This document shows, piece by piece, positions 1-5,994 of a stretch of 7,318 bases of DNA. The stretch covers positions 1-7,318 of the forward strand of contig WFUK01000253.1 in the NCBI GenBank assembly GCA_015485015.1, in the 5' to 3' direction. This DNA is from Paracoccaceae bacterium (GTDB lineage Bacteria > Pseudomonadota > Alphaproteobacteria > Rhodobacterales > Rhodobacteraceae). The first letter of the stretch is position 1. The number at the start of each line of letters is the position of its first letter. The translations under genes and the position numbers were made by a program. The notes beneath the pieces were generated by a model that saw only the letters and a program-made list of their open reading frames with translations, made no database searches and had not been told where the DNA came from.

Positions 1-20
1 CCTTCCCTGATCGATTTGTC

Positions 21-731
21 ATGGCTCAAGCCACCTTGGACACCATCACAGATTCCGACTTGCGCCGCCTGACCTATTATAATCGCCGCGCGCTGGATAG
101 CCTCTTGGCGGTGGTTGAATCGGCCAGTTCCCGCGATATCATCGAGCAAAGCCGCGTAAACGGAACCTTTCGCACCGCCATCTCCCGACTGGTAGATGCG
201 GGCAAACGCTCCGGCCTTTCGGTAGATGTGGTCGCCATGTTTTTTGTTGAAGCCGTGACCGAGGAATTTGGCCAAGACTTTATGCAGCGCGTGGGTCAGG
301 TTGCCGGCGGGCTTGATGTTATTACCCTGTTTAGAAATGTATCCAACCCGATGGACCCGCGCACTTCAAACGTGGATAACGGGATGACCTTTCTCAATGC
401 CCTCGCGCAGGCCAGCGAAGATCTTGATCTTACCCGTGAAGCAGGCGATGAGCCAGCCGCATCCGCCACGGCAGCAGAGCCAGCCGCTTCGGCTGGCCCG
501 CGTGCGCTTCCCAATGCCAGCGGGCCGGAGCGGATCATCGTTGACCGGATTGTGGTTGAAGGTGATGAATGGAGCATTGTGGTGCGGAGCGGCGATTCTC
601 TGGCGCTGTTTGCCTCGGCCATCTATGGCGATTCGCTGGCATATAATGTAATTTATCAGGCCAACCGAAACGTGTTGAGCAACCCCAACACGCTCAATAT
701 TGGCATTAAGATAATTATTCCAAAACCTTAA
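21..731 (+). CDS. LysM domain protein of unknown role, possibly 5'-partial
   Basis: A 236-residue protein read from the first ATG. Residues about 183-236 form a C-terminal LysM domain: the EWSIVVRSGDSL opening, a middle YNVIYQANR helix and the closing IGIKIIIPKP strand are typical. LysM domains bind N-acetylglucosamine polymers, usually peptidoglycan. Residues about 10-135 look helical and belong to no family I recognise; residues about 140-172 are an Ala/Pro-rich linker with EPAASA twice. There is no cysteine. No signal peptide is visible from this start, which is odd for a cell-wall binder. No Shine-Dalgarno sequence precedes the ATG, and the frame stays open through the six codons back to the window edge, so the true start, perhaps with an export signal, may lie upstream. 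The gene converges on gltX with 6 bases between the stop codons. LysM call firm; start and function unsure. Confidence 0.8.
   Translation: MAQATLDTITDSDLRRLTYYNRRALDSLLAVVESASSRDIIEQSRVNGTFRTAISRLVDAGKRSGLSVDVVAMFFVEAVTEEFGQDFMQRVGQVAGGLDVITLFRNVSNPMDPRTSNVDNGMTFLNALAQASEDLDLTREAGDEPAASATAAEPAASAGPRALPNASGPERIIVDRIVVEGDEWSIVVRSGDSLALFASAIYGDSLAYNVIYQANRNVLSNPNTLNIGIKIIIPKP
479..497. repeat. Perfect 8-bp inverted repeat in the LysM gene linker
   Basis: GCCAGCCG (479-486) and CGGCTGGC (490-497) are exact reverse complements separated by CTT. The sequence lies in the Ala/Pro-rich linker of the LysM gene. The left arm overlaps the second copy of an 11-base direct repeat, GAGCCAGCCGC, found at 450-460 and 477-487 (27 bases, nine codons apart). 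It most likely reflects low-complexity Ala/Pro codons and local duplication rather than a regulatory site. Confidence 0.4.
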
Positions 732-737
732 GCGGAA

Positions 738-2060
738 CTAGCCCGCCCGATCCAACCCCTGCAACAAGGGTAAAAGCCGCTTCATATCCGGGCCATGGGC
801 GCGCCCGGTCAGGGCTTTGCGCAAGGGCATAAACAGCGATTTTCCCTTGCGTCCGGTGGTCTCTTTCAGGGCTTTGGTCCAGCTTGGCCATGTGGTTTCA
901 TCAAAGGGCCGCGCGGGCAAGGCTTTCAGGGCCTCGCGCACAAAATCCGCATCCTCGGGCGAGATATCGGGCGTGGCCCCGTCGCGGCATAGCGCCCACC
1001 ACTCGGCGATTTCGGCGCGGGATTCGATATTATCCCTGATGGCCAACCAGAAGGCCTCGGTAATTTCCGCCGGCACGCCAAGCGCTGCCAGCTCAGCCGC
1101 CATATCCTCGGCCGTTAGCCCATGCAAAAAGCGGGCGCTAAGCGGGGCGAGATCATCCTCGTTGAATTTGGTTGGCGAAGCGTTGAAATCCGACAGCTCG
1201 AAGCCATCCAGAATTTCCTGCATATCGCGCCGTGGCTCCACCGGTTTGGACGAGCCAAGCCGCGCCATCAGCGAGATAATCGCCATCGGCTCCACGCCAT
1301 TCGCCCGCAAATCCCGCAGCGCCAGCACCCCGAGCCGCTTGGAGAGCGCCTCGCCCTGCGCCCCCGTGAGCATGGAATGATGGGCAAAGCTTGGCAAGGC
1401 GCAGCCCATGGCTTGGATAATCTGGATTTGCGTGGCGGTATTGGTGGTATGATCCAGCCCGCGCACCACATGGGTGATACCCATATCGGTATCGTCGGCC
1501 ACGGAGGCGAGGGTATATAGCACCTGCCCGTCGGCGCGGATCAGCACCGGGTCGGAAACGCTGGCGGCATCAATGGAAATATCTCCCAGAATGCCGTCTT
1601 GCCACTCGATCCGCTTATGATCGAGCTTGAAGCGCCAATAGCTGCCGCGCTCGGCCCGCAGCCTGTCTTTTTCCGCTTCCGACAGCGCCAGCGCCGCGCG
1701 GTCATAAACCGGCGGCTTGCCCATATTGAGCTGCTTTTTGCGCTTCAGATCCAGCTCCATCGGGGTTTCGAAACACTCGTATAGCCGACCATCCGCGCGC
1801 AGCTTTGCCGCCACCTCGGCGTAGCGCGAAAGCCTTGAGGACTGGGTCTCGATCCGGTCCCATAAAATCCCGAGCCAGCGCAGATCTTCCTGAATCGCGT
1901 CCACATATTCGGGCTTGGAGCGCTCGGGGTCGGTATCATCAATCCGCAGCACAAATTCACCGCCTGCTTTGCGGGCAATGGCAAAATTGAACAGCGCGGC
2001 GCGCAGATTGCCGATATGCAGATAGCCGGTGGGGGAAGGAGCAAAGCGAGTGATGATCAT
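738..2060 (-). CDS. gltX: Glutamyl-tRNA synthetase (GluRS)
   Basis: A 440-residue class I aminoacyl-tRNA synthetase that joins glutamate to tRNA using ATP in the cytoplasm. The Rossmann fold opens with RFAPSPTGYLHIGN (HIGH motif as HIGN, residues 15-18), followed by the FVLRIDDTDPERS glutamate-binding segment (about 37-48), the RGLDH motif (200-204) and a KMSKS loop in the form ALSKR (238-242). The C-terminal helical anticodon-binding part ends with TGRKGKSLFMPLRKALTGR. The zinc-binding cysteine cluster of E. coli GluRS is not present. Length fits the shorter alphaproteobacterial forms. Such bacteria often carry two GluRS genes and make Gln-tRNA through GatCAB; whether this copy also charges tRNA-Gln cannot be read here. 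A Shine-Dalgarno GAGG (complement of 2069-2072) stands 8 bases before the ATG. It follows nadE by 66 bases and is probably co-transcribed with it. Confidence 0.95.
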   Translation of the reverse strand: MIITRFAPSPTGYLHIGNLRAALFNFAIARKAGGEFVLRIDDTDPERSKPEYVDAIQEDLRWLGILWDRIETQSSRLSRYAEVAAKLRADGRLYECFETPMELDLKRKKQLNMGKPPVYDRAALALSEAEKDRLRAERGSYWRFKLDHKRIEWQDGILGDISIDAASVSDPVLIRADGQVLYTLASVADDTDMGITHVVRGLDHTTNTATQIQIIQAMGCALPSFAHHSMLTGAQGEALSKRLGVLALRDLRANGVEPMAIISLMARLGSSKPVEPRRDMQEILDGFELSDFNASPTKFNEDDLAPLSARFLHGLTAEDMAAELAALGVPAEITEAFWLAIRDNIESRAEIAEWWALCRDGATPDISPEDADFVREALKALPARPFDETTWPSWTKALKETTGRKGKSLFMPLRKALTGRAHGPDMKRLLPLLQGLDRAG

Positions 2061-2126
2061 AGGTTTTTCCTCGATATTTTGGACTGTTTAGCGGCAATGC
2101 GCGCAGGGCGAAACCCCCATTTGGGG
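2061..2126 (-). other. nadE-gltX intergenic spacer
   Basis: The 66 bases between the nadE stop and the gltX start carry the gltX Shine-Dalgarno (complement of 2069-2072) and a short CCCC-AAAT-GGGG hairpin just after the nadE stop (2115-2126, minus strand), followed by only three T residues. That is too weak to call a terminator, and I see no convincing promoter, so read-through from nadE into gltX is the simplest reading. Confidence 0.4.
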
Positions 2127-3785
2127 CTAGCTTTGGTCGCGCCAGCGGTTCACAATCGGATAGCGCCGATCCAGCCAGAAGGCTTTTAGCGATAGCCGCG
2201 CCCCCGGAGCCGACTGGAAGCGCTTGTATTCGCTGATATAAATCAGATGCTCGACCTTTTTCACCAGCGCGCGCTCATAGCCCATTTCCACCACCTCGGC
2301 CACGGATTTATCGCCGTCGATCAGGGCTTCCAGAATGGCATCCAGCACCTCGTAGGGCGGCAGGGAGTCCTCGTCTTTTTGATCTTCGCGCAGCTCGGCG
2401 GTCGGGGGTTTGTCGATCACGCTGGGCGGAATCACCTCACCCGCCGGTCCCATCATCCATGGTTCATGGTTGGCATTGCGCCAGCGGCAGCTCTCGAAAA
2501 CGCGGGTCTTATAAAGGTCTTTGATCGGGTTATAGCCCCCCGCCATATCGCCGTAAATCGTGGCATAGCCAACGGCGACCTCGGATTTATTGCCGGTGGT
2601 CAGCAGCATTTCACCAAATTTATTGCTCATCGCCATCAGCAATAGCCCGCGCAGGCGGGACTGGATGTTTTCTTCGGTCACATCGGGGACCAGCCCCTCG
2701 AATAACGGCGCAAGGGTCTGGGTGATCGCCGCGCGCCCTGCGGCGATTGGAACGGTATCAAGCTGGCAACCAAGCGCCTTGGCCACGGATTCGGCATCGG
2801 CAAGGGAATCCTTACTGGTATATTCCGAGGGCAGCATCACGCAGCGCACATTTTGCGGGCCAAGCGCATCAGCGGCGATAGCGGCCACAATCGCGGAATC
2901 AATACCGCCGGATAGCCCGAGCAGCACCTTTTTGAAACCGGTTTTACCCATATAATCCCGCAGGGCCTCGACCATACAGCGATAATCCTGCGCCCAGCTA
3001 TCGGGGTGGATCTCGCGCTCGCCACGCCGCGCCTTCCAGCCATCCGCGCCTTGCTCAAAATCCACATGGGTCAGGCTTTGGTCAAATACCGGCATTTGCA
3101 CCGCCAGCTCGCCGCCGGGGTTCAGCACAAAGCTTGCGCCGTCAAACACCTGATCATCCTGCCCGCCGATCATATTCAGATAGATCAGCGGCAGGCCGGT
3201 TTCGACCACGCGAGACACCATAATCCCCATGCGCAGCTCGTGTTTATCCCGCCGATAGGGCGAGCCATTGGGCACCAGCAATATATCGGCGCCGGTTTCC
3301 GCCATGGTTTCGGCCACATCCTCATGCCACGCATCCTCGCAGACCGGACAGCCAATGCGCAGGCCGTTTAGCTCAAACGGGCCAGAGATCGGCGCGCTGT
3401 CAAATAGGCGGTGTTCGTCAAACACATCTTCATTGGGCAGGTGATGCTTGCGCGCAATCACGCGGATCGCGCCGTTTTGCAGCAGGAAATACGCGTTATA
3501 GAGCGCCCCCCCCTCCAGCAGCGGCGCACCGATGGTTAATGCCGGGCCGTCCTGGCAAAGCGTGGCCAGCTCTTGCAGCGCCGCTGCGCTATGGGCCAGA
3601 AAGGCGGGCTTTTGCACGAGGTCCTGCGTTTGGTATCCGGTTAAAAACATCTCGGGCAGGGCCACGAGATCGGCCCCCGCCTTGGTCCCTGCACGATGGG
3701 CCTGCATGGATTTTTCAATGTTTCCGGCAAAATCCCCCACGGTCGGGTTCATCTGGGCCAGCGTTAATCGGAATTTTTGCGCCAT
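2127..3785 (-). CDS. nadE: Glutamine-dependent NAD(+) synthetase
   Basis: A 552-residue two-domain enzyme for the last step of NAD synthesis: deamido-NAD, ATP and glutamine give NAD, AMP, pyrophosphate and glutamate. The N-terminal nitrilase-fold glutaminase (about 5-245) shows its Glu-Lys-Cys triad as LPE45MFLTGY, ARK113HHLPN and CPVC149ED. The C-terminal synthetase (about 265-550) has the ATP pyrophosphatase P-loop LGLSGGIDS (289-297, S292-S297 core) and TTGNKSE (396-402) followed by AVGYATIYGDMAGG. The start is set at the ATG whose product begins MAQKFRLTLAQMNPTVGD, because the nitrilase fold begins there; an in-frame ATG 24 codons upstream would add an Arg-rich tail unlike the family. The Shine-Dalgarno is poor, and C and G runs flank the start region. 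It heads a probable nadE-gltX transcript and is divergent from the MORN gene. Confidence 0.95.
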   Translation of the reverse strand: MAQKFRLTLAQMNPTVGDFAGNIEKSMQAHRAGTKAGADLVALPEMFLTGYQTQDLVQKPAFLAHSAAALQELATLCQDGPALTIGAPLLEGGALYNAYFLLQNGAIRVIARKHHLPNEDVFDEHRLFDSAPISGPFELNGLRIGCPVCEDAWHEDVAETMAETGADILLVPNGSPYRRDKHELRMGIMVSRVVETGLPLIYLNMIGGQDDQVFDGASFVLNPGGELAVQMPVFDQSLTHVDFEQGADGWKARRGEREIHPDSWAQDYRCMVEALRDYMGKTGFKKVLLGLSGGIDSAIVAAIAADALGPQNVRCVMLPSEYTSKDSLADAESVAKALGCQLDTVPIAAGRAAITQTLAPLFEGLVPDVTEENIQSRLRGLLLMAMSNKFGEMLLTTGNKSEVAVGYATIYGDMAGGYNPIKDLYKTRVFESCRWRNANHEPWMMGPAGEVIPPSVIDKPPTAELREDQKDEDSLPPYEVLDAILEALIDGDKSVAEVVEMGYERALVKKVEHLIYISEYKRFQSAPGARLSLKAFWLDRRYPIVNRWRDQS

Positions 3786-3816
3786 GGGGGTCTCGTTTTG
3801 CTTCGTTCCCCCCCGA

Positions 3817-3844
3817 AATACACGCGCGAAGGCCACAAATACAA
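3817..3844 (-). promoter_or_regulatory. Weak candidate promoter for nadE
   Basis: Read on the minus strand, TTGTAT (complement of 3839-3844) and TGTATT (complement of 3817-3822) are 16 bases apart and would start a transcript about 25 bases before the nadE ATG. Both boxes match the sigma70 consensus only partly; this is the best pair I see in the divergent spacer, not a firm call. Confidence 0.25.
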
Positions 3845-3884
3845 GCCGTGCGGGCATCTTCTAGCGTATTGTTTCAAAAAACCG

Positions 3885-3913
3885 TTGCCCCGCCGCGCGT
3901 AAGCTCCTAATAT
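3885..3913 (+). promoter_or_regulatory. Sigma70-type promoter of the MORN gene
   Basis: TTGCCC (3885-3890) and TAATAT (3908-3913) are separated by exactly 17 bases, the optimal spacing. Transcription would begin near 3920, giving a leader of about 50 bases before the ATG at 3970. It is the clearest promoter-like pair in the divergent spacer between nadE and the MORN gene. Confidence 0.55.
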
Positions 3914-3926
3914 TTAGTCAATTCTT

Positions 3927-3963
3927 GCAAATCGCTCATTCGAGGCGATTGCCCGACAGTCGG
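3927..3963 (+). promoter_or_regulatory. Two hairpins in the MORN mRNA leader, the second over the ribosome binding site
   Basis: The first hairpin pairs GCAAATCGC (3927-3935) with GCGATTGC (3945-3952), eight pairs with one bulged A and a 9-base loop. The second is CCGA (3953-3956) with TCGG (3960-3963), a short stem with a CAG loop whose right arm includes the first two bases of the Shine-Dalgarno GGAG (3962-3965). The two stems abut, so they could stack. A role in translation control is inferred from position only. Confidence 0.35.
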
Positions 3964-3969
3964 AGAAAT

Positions 3970-5412
3970 ATGTTGAAACATCGCCTTTTACTTAGTGCAG
4001 CCGCTCTTGGCGTGGCTTCTATTGGCCTCACGGTTGGATTTTCTGCCGCTTACGCACAGGAAACCAGCGTCGAAACCAAGCAATATGACACGGGCGGGAT
4101 TTACGAGGGCGAATTTCTCAATGGAAAGCAGCACGGGCAAGGCACCTATCGCCTGCCCAACGGCTATGAATATTCCGGCCAATGGGTCGAAGGGCGGATT
4201 GAAGGCACCGGCGTGGCGCGTTTTCCCAATGGTTCGGTCTATGAGGGTGACTTCGTAAATGGCCGCCCCGAAGGGCAAGGCAAGATCACTTTTTCGGACG
4301 GAGGCACCTATGTTGGCTCCTGGGTCGATGGTAAAATCTCCGGCACCGGCACGGCGTCTTATGCCAATGGCGTGGTCTATTCCGGCGAATTCCTGAATGC
4401 GGTGCATAATGGCACCGGCACCATGACCAGCCCCAATGGCTATATCTATGAAGGCACATGGGAAAACGGTGTGAAGCATGGCCAAGGCCGGATCACCTAT
4501 CCTGATGGCGCGATTTATGACGGCGATATCGTGCGCGGTGTGCGCGAGGGCCAAGGCTCTTTGAGCCTGCCGGATGGCGTTACCTATGTTGGCGAATGGC
4601 AAAACGGCCAGATCAATGGCCGTGGTGTTTTGGTGCAGGCCAACGGTGATCGCTTCGAGGGCGATATGGTTAATGGCCAGCGTGAGGGCCAAGGCGTTGC
4701 GACTTACGCCAATGGCGACCGCTACGAGGGTGGTTTCTCGGCGGATCAGCGCAATGGCACCGGCACCTTTATCGGGGTTGACGGCTATGTTTATACCGGT
4801 ATCTGGGTCGATGGCCGGATCGAGGGCGATGGCAAGGTCACCTATCCGGACGGCTCTGTTTACGAGGGCAGCTTTTTGAATGATGTCGCCCATGGCCAAG
4901 GCAAAATCGTTTATGCTGACGGGTCCTCCTATGATGGCTCATGGGTAAACGGCGTGATCGAGGGGCAAGGCATTGCGCGCTATGAAAACGGGCTGGTTTA
5001 CGAGGGCGAATTCCGCAATGCCAAAAACCACGGCACCGGCACCATGACCTATCAGGACGGCTATCAATATACCGGCCAATGGCGCGACGGGTTGCGCGAT
5101 GGTCAGGGGGTTGCCACCTATTCCGACGGCACGATCTATACCGGCGCCTTTGTTGCGGGGCAGCGCGAAGGCGTTGGCACCATCACCATGCCCGATGGCT
5201 TTGAATATACCGGCAACTGGTCTGGCGGCGAAATCGATGGTCAAGGCGCAGCCAAATATCCCAATGGCGATGTTTACGAAGGCTTCTTTGCCAAGGGCCA
5301 GCGGCAGGGGCGCGGCGTGATGCGCTATGCTTCCGGCGAGGAATATGACGGCTTCTGGGCCAATGGCAATCCGGCCACCGAAGAAGAAGCCGCGGCTGCG
5401 GCCGGAAACTAG
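3970..5412 (+). CDS. Exported MORN-repeat protein
   Basis: A 480-residue protein. Residues 1-29 form a signal peptide: MLKHR, a hydrophobic Leu/Ala core, then an AYA|QETS cleavage site, so the mature protein should be periplasmic or exported. Residues 43-456 are eighteen uninterrupted 23-residue MORN repeats (consensus like xxYEGxWxNGxxxGxGxxxYxDG), followed by a partial nineteenth (EEYDGFWANGNP) and an acidic/Ala-rich tail. MORN repeats form beta-hairpin stacks; in eukaryotes they are linked to membranes, lipids and scaffolding, but no enzyme domain is attached here, so no activity can be assigned. The start is the ATG with GGAG 4 bases upstream; an in-frame TTG at 3925 would push the signal peptide inward and has no such site. 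A small membrane protein gene follows after 4 bases, suggesting a shared envelope role. Confidence 0.9.
   Translation: MLKHRLLLSAAALGVASIGLTVGFSAAYAQETSVETKQYDTGGIYEGEFLNGKQHGQGTYRLPNGYEYSGQWVEGRIEGTGVARFPNGSVYEGDFVNGRPEGQGKITFSDGGTYVGSWVDGKISGTGTASYANGVVYSGEFLNAVHNGTGTMTSPNGYIYEGTWENGVKHGQGRITYPDGAIYDGDIVRGVREGQGSLSLPDGVTYVGEWQNGQINGRGVLVQANGDRFEGDMVNGQREGQGVATYANGDRYEGGFSADQRNGTGTFIGVDGYVYTGIWVDGRIEGDGKVTYPDGSVYEGSFLNDVAHGQGKIVYADGSSYDGSWVNGVIEGQGIARYENGLVYEGEFRNAKNHGTGTMTYQDGYQYTGQWRDGLRDGQGVATYSDGTIYTGAFVAGQREGVGTITMPDGFEYTGNWSGGEIDGQGAAKYPNGDVYEGFFAKGQRQGRGVMRYASGEEYDGFWANGNPATEEEAAAAAGN
4096..5337 (+). repeat. Eighteen 69-bp coding repeats arranged as two 621-bp blocks
   Basis: Eighteen in-frame 69-base units encode the complete MORN repeats without any spacing error. 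They form two blocks of nine, 4096-4716 and 4717-5337. Aligning unit n with unit n+9 by hand gives 107 identical residues of 207 (about 52 percent), while the offset-2 and offset-5 unit pairs I tried usually shared 8-10 of 23. The 18-base string GGCACCGGCACCATGACC occurs at 4411-4428 and again exactly 621 bases later at 5032-5049. This supports an old duplication of a nine-unit block. Confidence 0.75.
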
Positions 5413-5416
5413 GCCC

Positions 5417-5827
5417 ATGGGCGCATCCCGCTGGCAAGATAACAAGACCCTGCTACATGCCTGGTTGCTGATCTTCTTTCCCGTCGGGCTTTATGCGCTC
5501 TGGACAGGCCCGCATTACGAAAAGCCAATCCGCTGGAGCATCACCGGCGGGATTGTGGTGATGTTTTTGACGCTCGGCAGGTCGTATGATGCCCTTCTGG
5601 TGCTGATCCTCGCGCCGGTTGCGGTTTTTATCCTGTGGAAAGATCCCGAAATCCAGCGACCAACCGTTTATAAATTTGCGGCTGCCGCCGGTGTGTTTTT
5701 GCTGCTTTTTCTGGCGGCACCGGCCCCGCAGGGCGGCTATGACGATGGCAGCAGCATCTTCCAGAGCGGGGATTGCACCTATTATCGCGATTCAAACTAT
5801 AATGTCATCGGCCGAAGCTGCGACTAG
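5417..5827 (+). CDS. Small multi-spanning membrane protein, function unknown
   Basis: A 136-residue protein with four likely membrane segments: about 12-29 (LLHAWLLIFFPVGLYALW), 41-54, 59-74 and 84-103. After the last one comes a 33-residue polar tail rich in Gly, Asp, Ser and Tyr that holds the only two cysteines, C120 and C135, framing CTYYRDSNYNVIGRSC. If the tail is periplasmic these could form a disulfide; charges in the loops do not settle the topology. The Trp/Pro/Gly-rich first segment resembles the short FPVGLYxLW segments of many small bacterial membrane proteins, from memory only. The ATG chosen lies 4 bases after the MORN stop; upstream in-frame ATGs overlap the repeat gene and would add a Lys/Arg/Pro-rich stretch. 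The spacing implies co-transcription and perhaps translational coupling with the MORN gene. Function not recognised. Confidence 0.75.
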   Translation: MGASRWQDNKTLLHAWLLIFFPVGLYALWTGPHYEKPIRWSITGGIVVMFLTLGRSYDALLVLILAPVAVFILWKDPEIQRPTVYKFAAAAGVFLLLFLAAPAPQGGYDDGSSIFQSGDCTYYRDSNYNVIGRSCD

Positions 5828-5850
5828 ACCGGCGGGCCGCAGCCTTGTCA

Positions 5851-5876
5851 GAAAAAGCGCGCTTGGGGCATTTTTC
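5851..5876 (+). terminator. Weak candidate terminator after the MORN/membrane-protein pair
   Basis: GAAAAAGC (5851-5858) can pair with GC-A-TTTTTC (5868-5876) around a 9-base loop, with one bulged A. The stem is mostly A-T and its T run is part of the stem, so it is a poor intrinsic terminator. It lies between the membrane protein stop codon and the leu promoter, where a terminator would be expected. Confidence 0.25.
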
Positions 5877-5878
5877 CC

Positions 5879-5906
5879 TTTAACTCCGGCAAACCCTGCT
5901 TATAGT
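5879..5906 (+). promoter_or_regulatory. Probable promoter of the leu leader and leuA
   Basis: TATAGT (5901-5906) matches the -10 consensus at five of six positions. The -35 box is weak: TTTAAC (5879-5884) lies 16 bases upstream. A start 6-8 bases after the -10 box falls at 5912-5914, at or just before the ATG of the leader peptide. Confidence 0.45.
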
Positions 5907-5913
5907 GGCGCGC

Positions 5914-5994
5914 ATGTGTAGCTTGACACCACATATTTTGATTCCGCGCGGCCGCAATGCCATTGCCGAACTCCTACGCCTTAGCCGCCCCTGA
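5914..5994 (+). CDS. leuL: Leucine-operon leader peptide (attenuation peptide)
   Basis: A 26-codon reading frame from ATG to TGA, located 79 bases before leuA. The product begins MCSLTPHIL and ends AELLRLSRP: five leucines, three of them within four codons near the end (CTC CTA CGC CTT, 5971-5982), including CTA and CTT, which are usually rare in GC-rich alphaproteobacteria. Placement right before leuA, the late Leu cluster, and a strong RNA stem whose left arm covers the stop codon are the classic layout of a ribosome-stalling leader that senses Leu-tRNA. No Shine-Dalgarno precedes the ATG, and the predicted transcription start coincides with it, so it is probably translated as a leaderless message, as described for the trpL leader of Sinorhizobium. 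The symbol is assigned by position and content; the peptide itself is not expected to have an enzymatic role. Confidence 0.75.
   Translation: MCSLTPHILIPRGRNAIAELLRLSRP

Noticed and set aside
2113..2128. CCCC-AAAT-GGGG hairpin after nadE as an intrinsic terminator
   Set aside because: The stem is only four to six pairs and is followed by three T residues, too weak for a confident terminator.
3786..3857. 24-codon N-terminal extension of NadE
   Set aside because: The nitrilase fold begins right after the internal ATG (MAQKFRLTLAQ), and the extension is Arg-rich and overlaps the likely promoter region.
3925..3969. In-frame TTG start 15 codons upstream for the MORN gene
   Set aside because: It would lie close to the predicted transcription start and place a polar Arg-rich stretch before the signal peptide; the ATG at 3970 has GGAG upstream and a proper signal sequence.
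3988..4899. Long open frame (303 codons) on the minus strand across the MORN repeats, continued in the same frame at 4939-5445
   Set aside because: It mirrors the repetitive MORN codons: stops in that frame need sense codons such as TTA, CTA or TCA, which are rare in the array. The product is a low-complexity periodic sequence without a start site.
4096..5337. Periodic repeats as a CRISPR array or satellite
   Set aside because: The 69-base period is an exact multiple of three, has no spacers and encodes canonical MORN units in one open frame.
5327..5416. Upstream in-frame start for the small membrane protein within the MORN gene
   Set aside because: It would add 30 Lys/Arg/Pro-rich residues encoded by the overlapping MORN repeats; the ATG at 5417 gives a compact membrane protein and the usual operon spacing.
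5923..5951. Perfect TTGACA (5923-5928) as a -35 box for leuA
   Set aside because: No -10-like hexamer lies 16-18 bases downstream (the sequence there is GC-rich), and it is inside the leader peptide frame.
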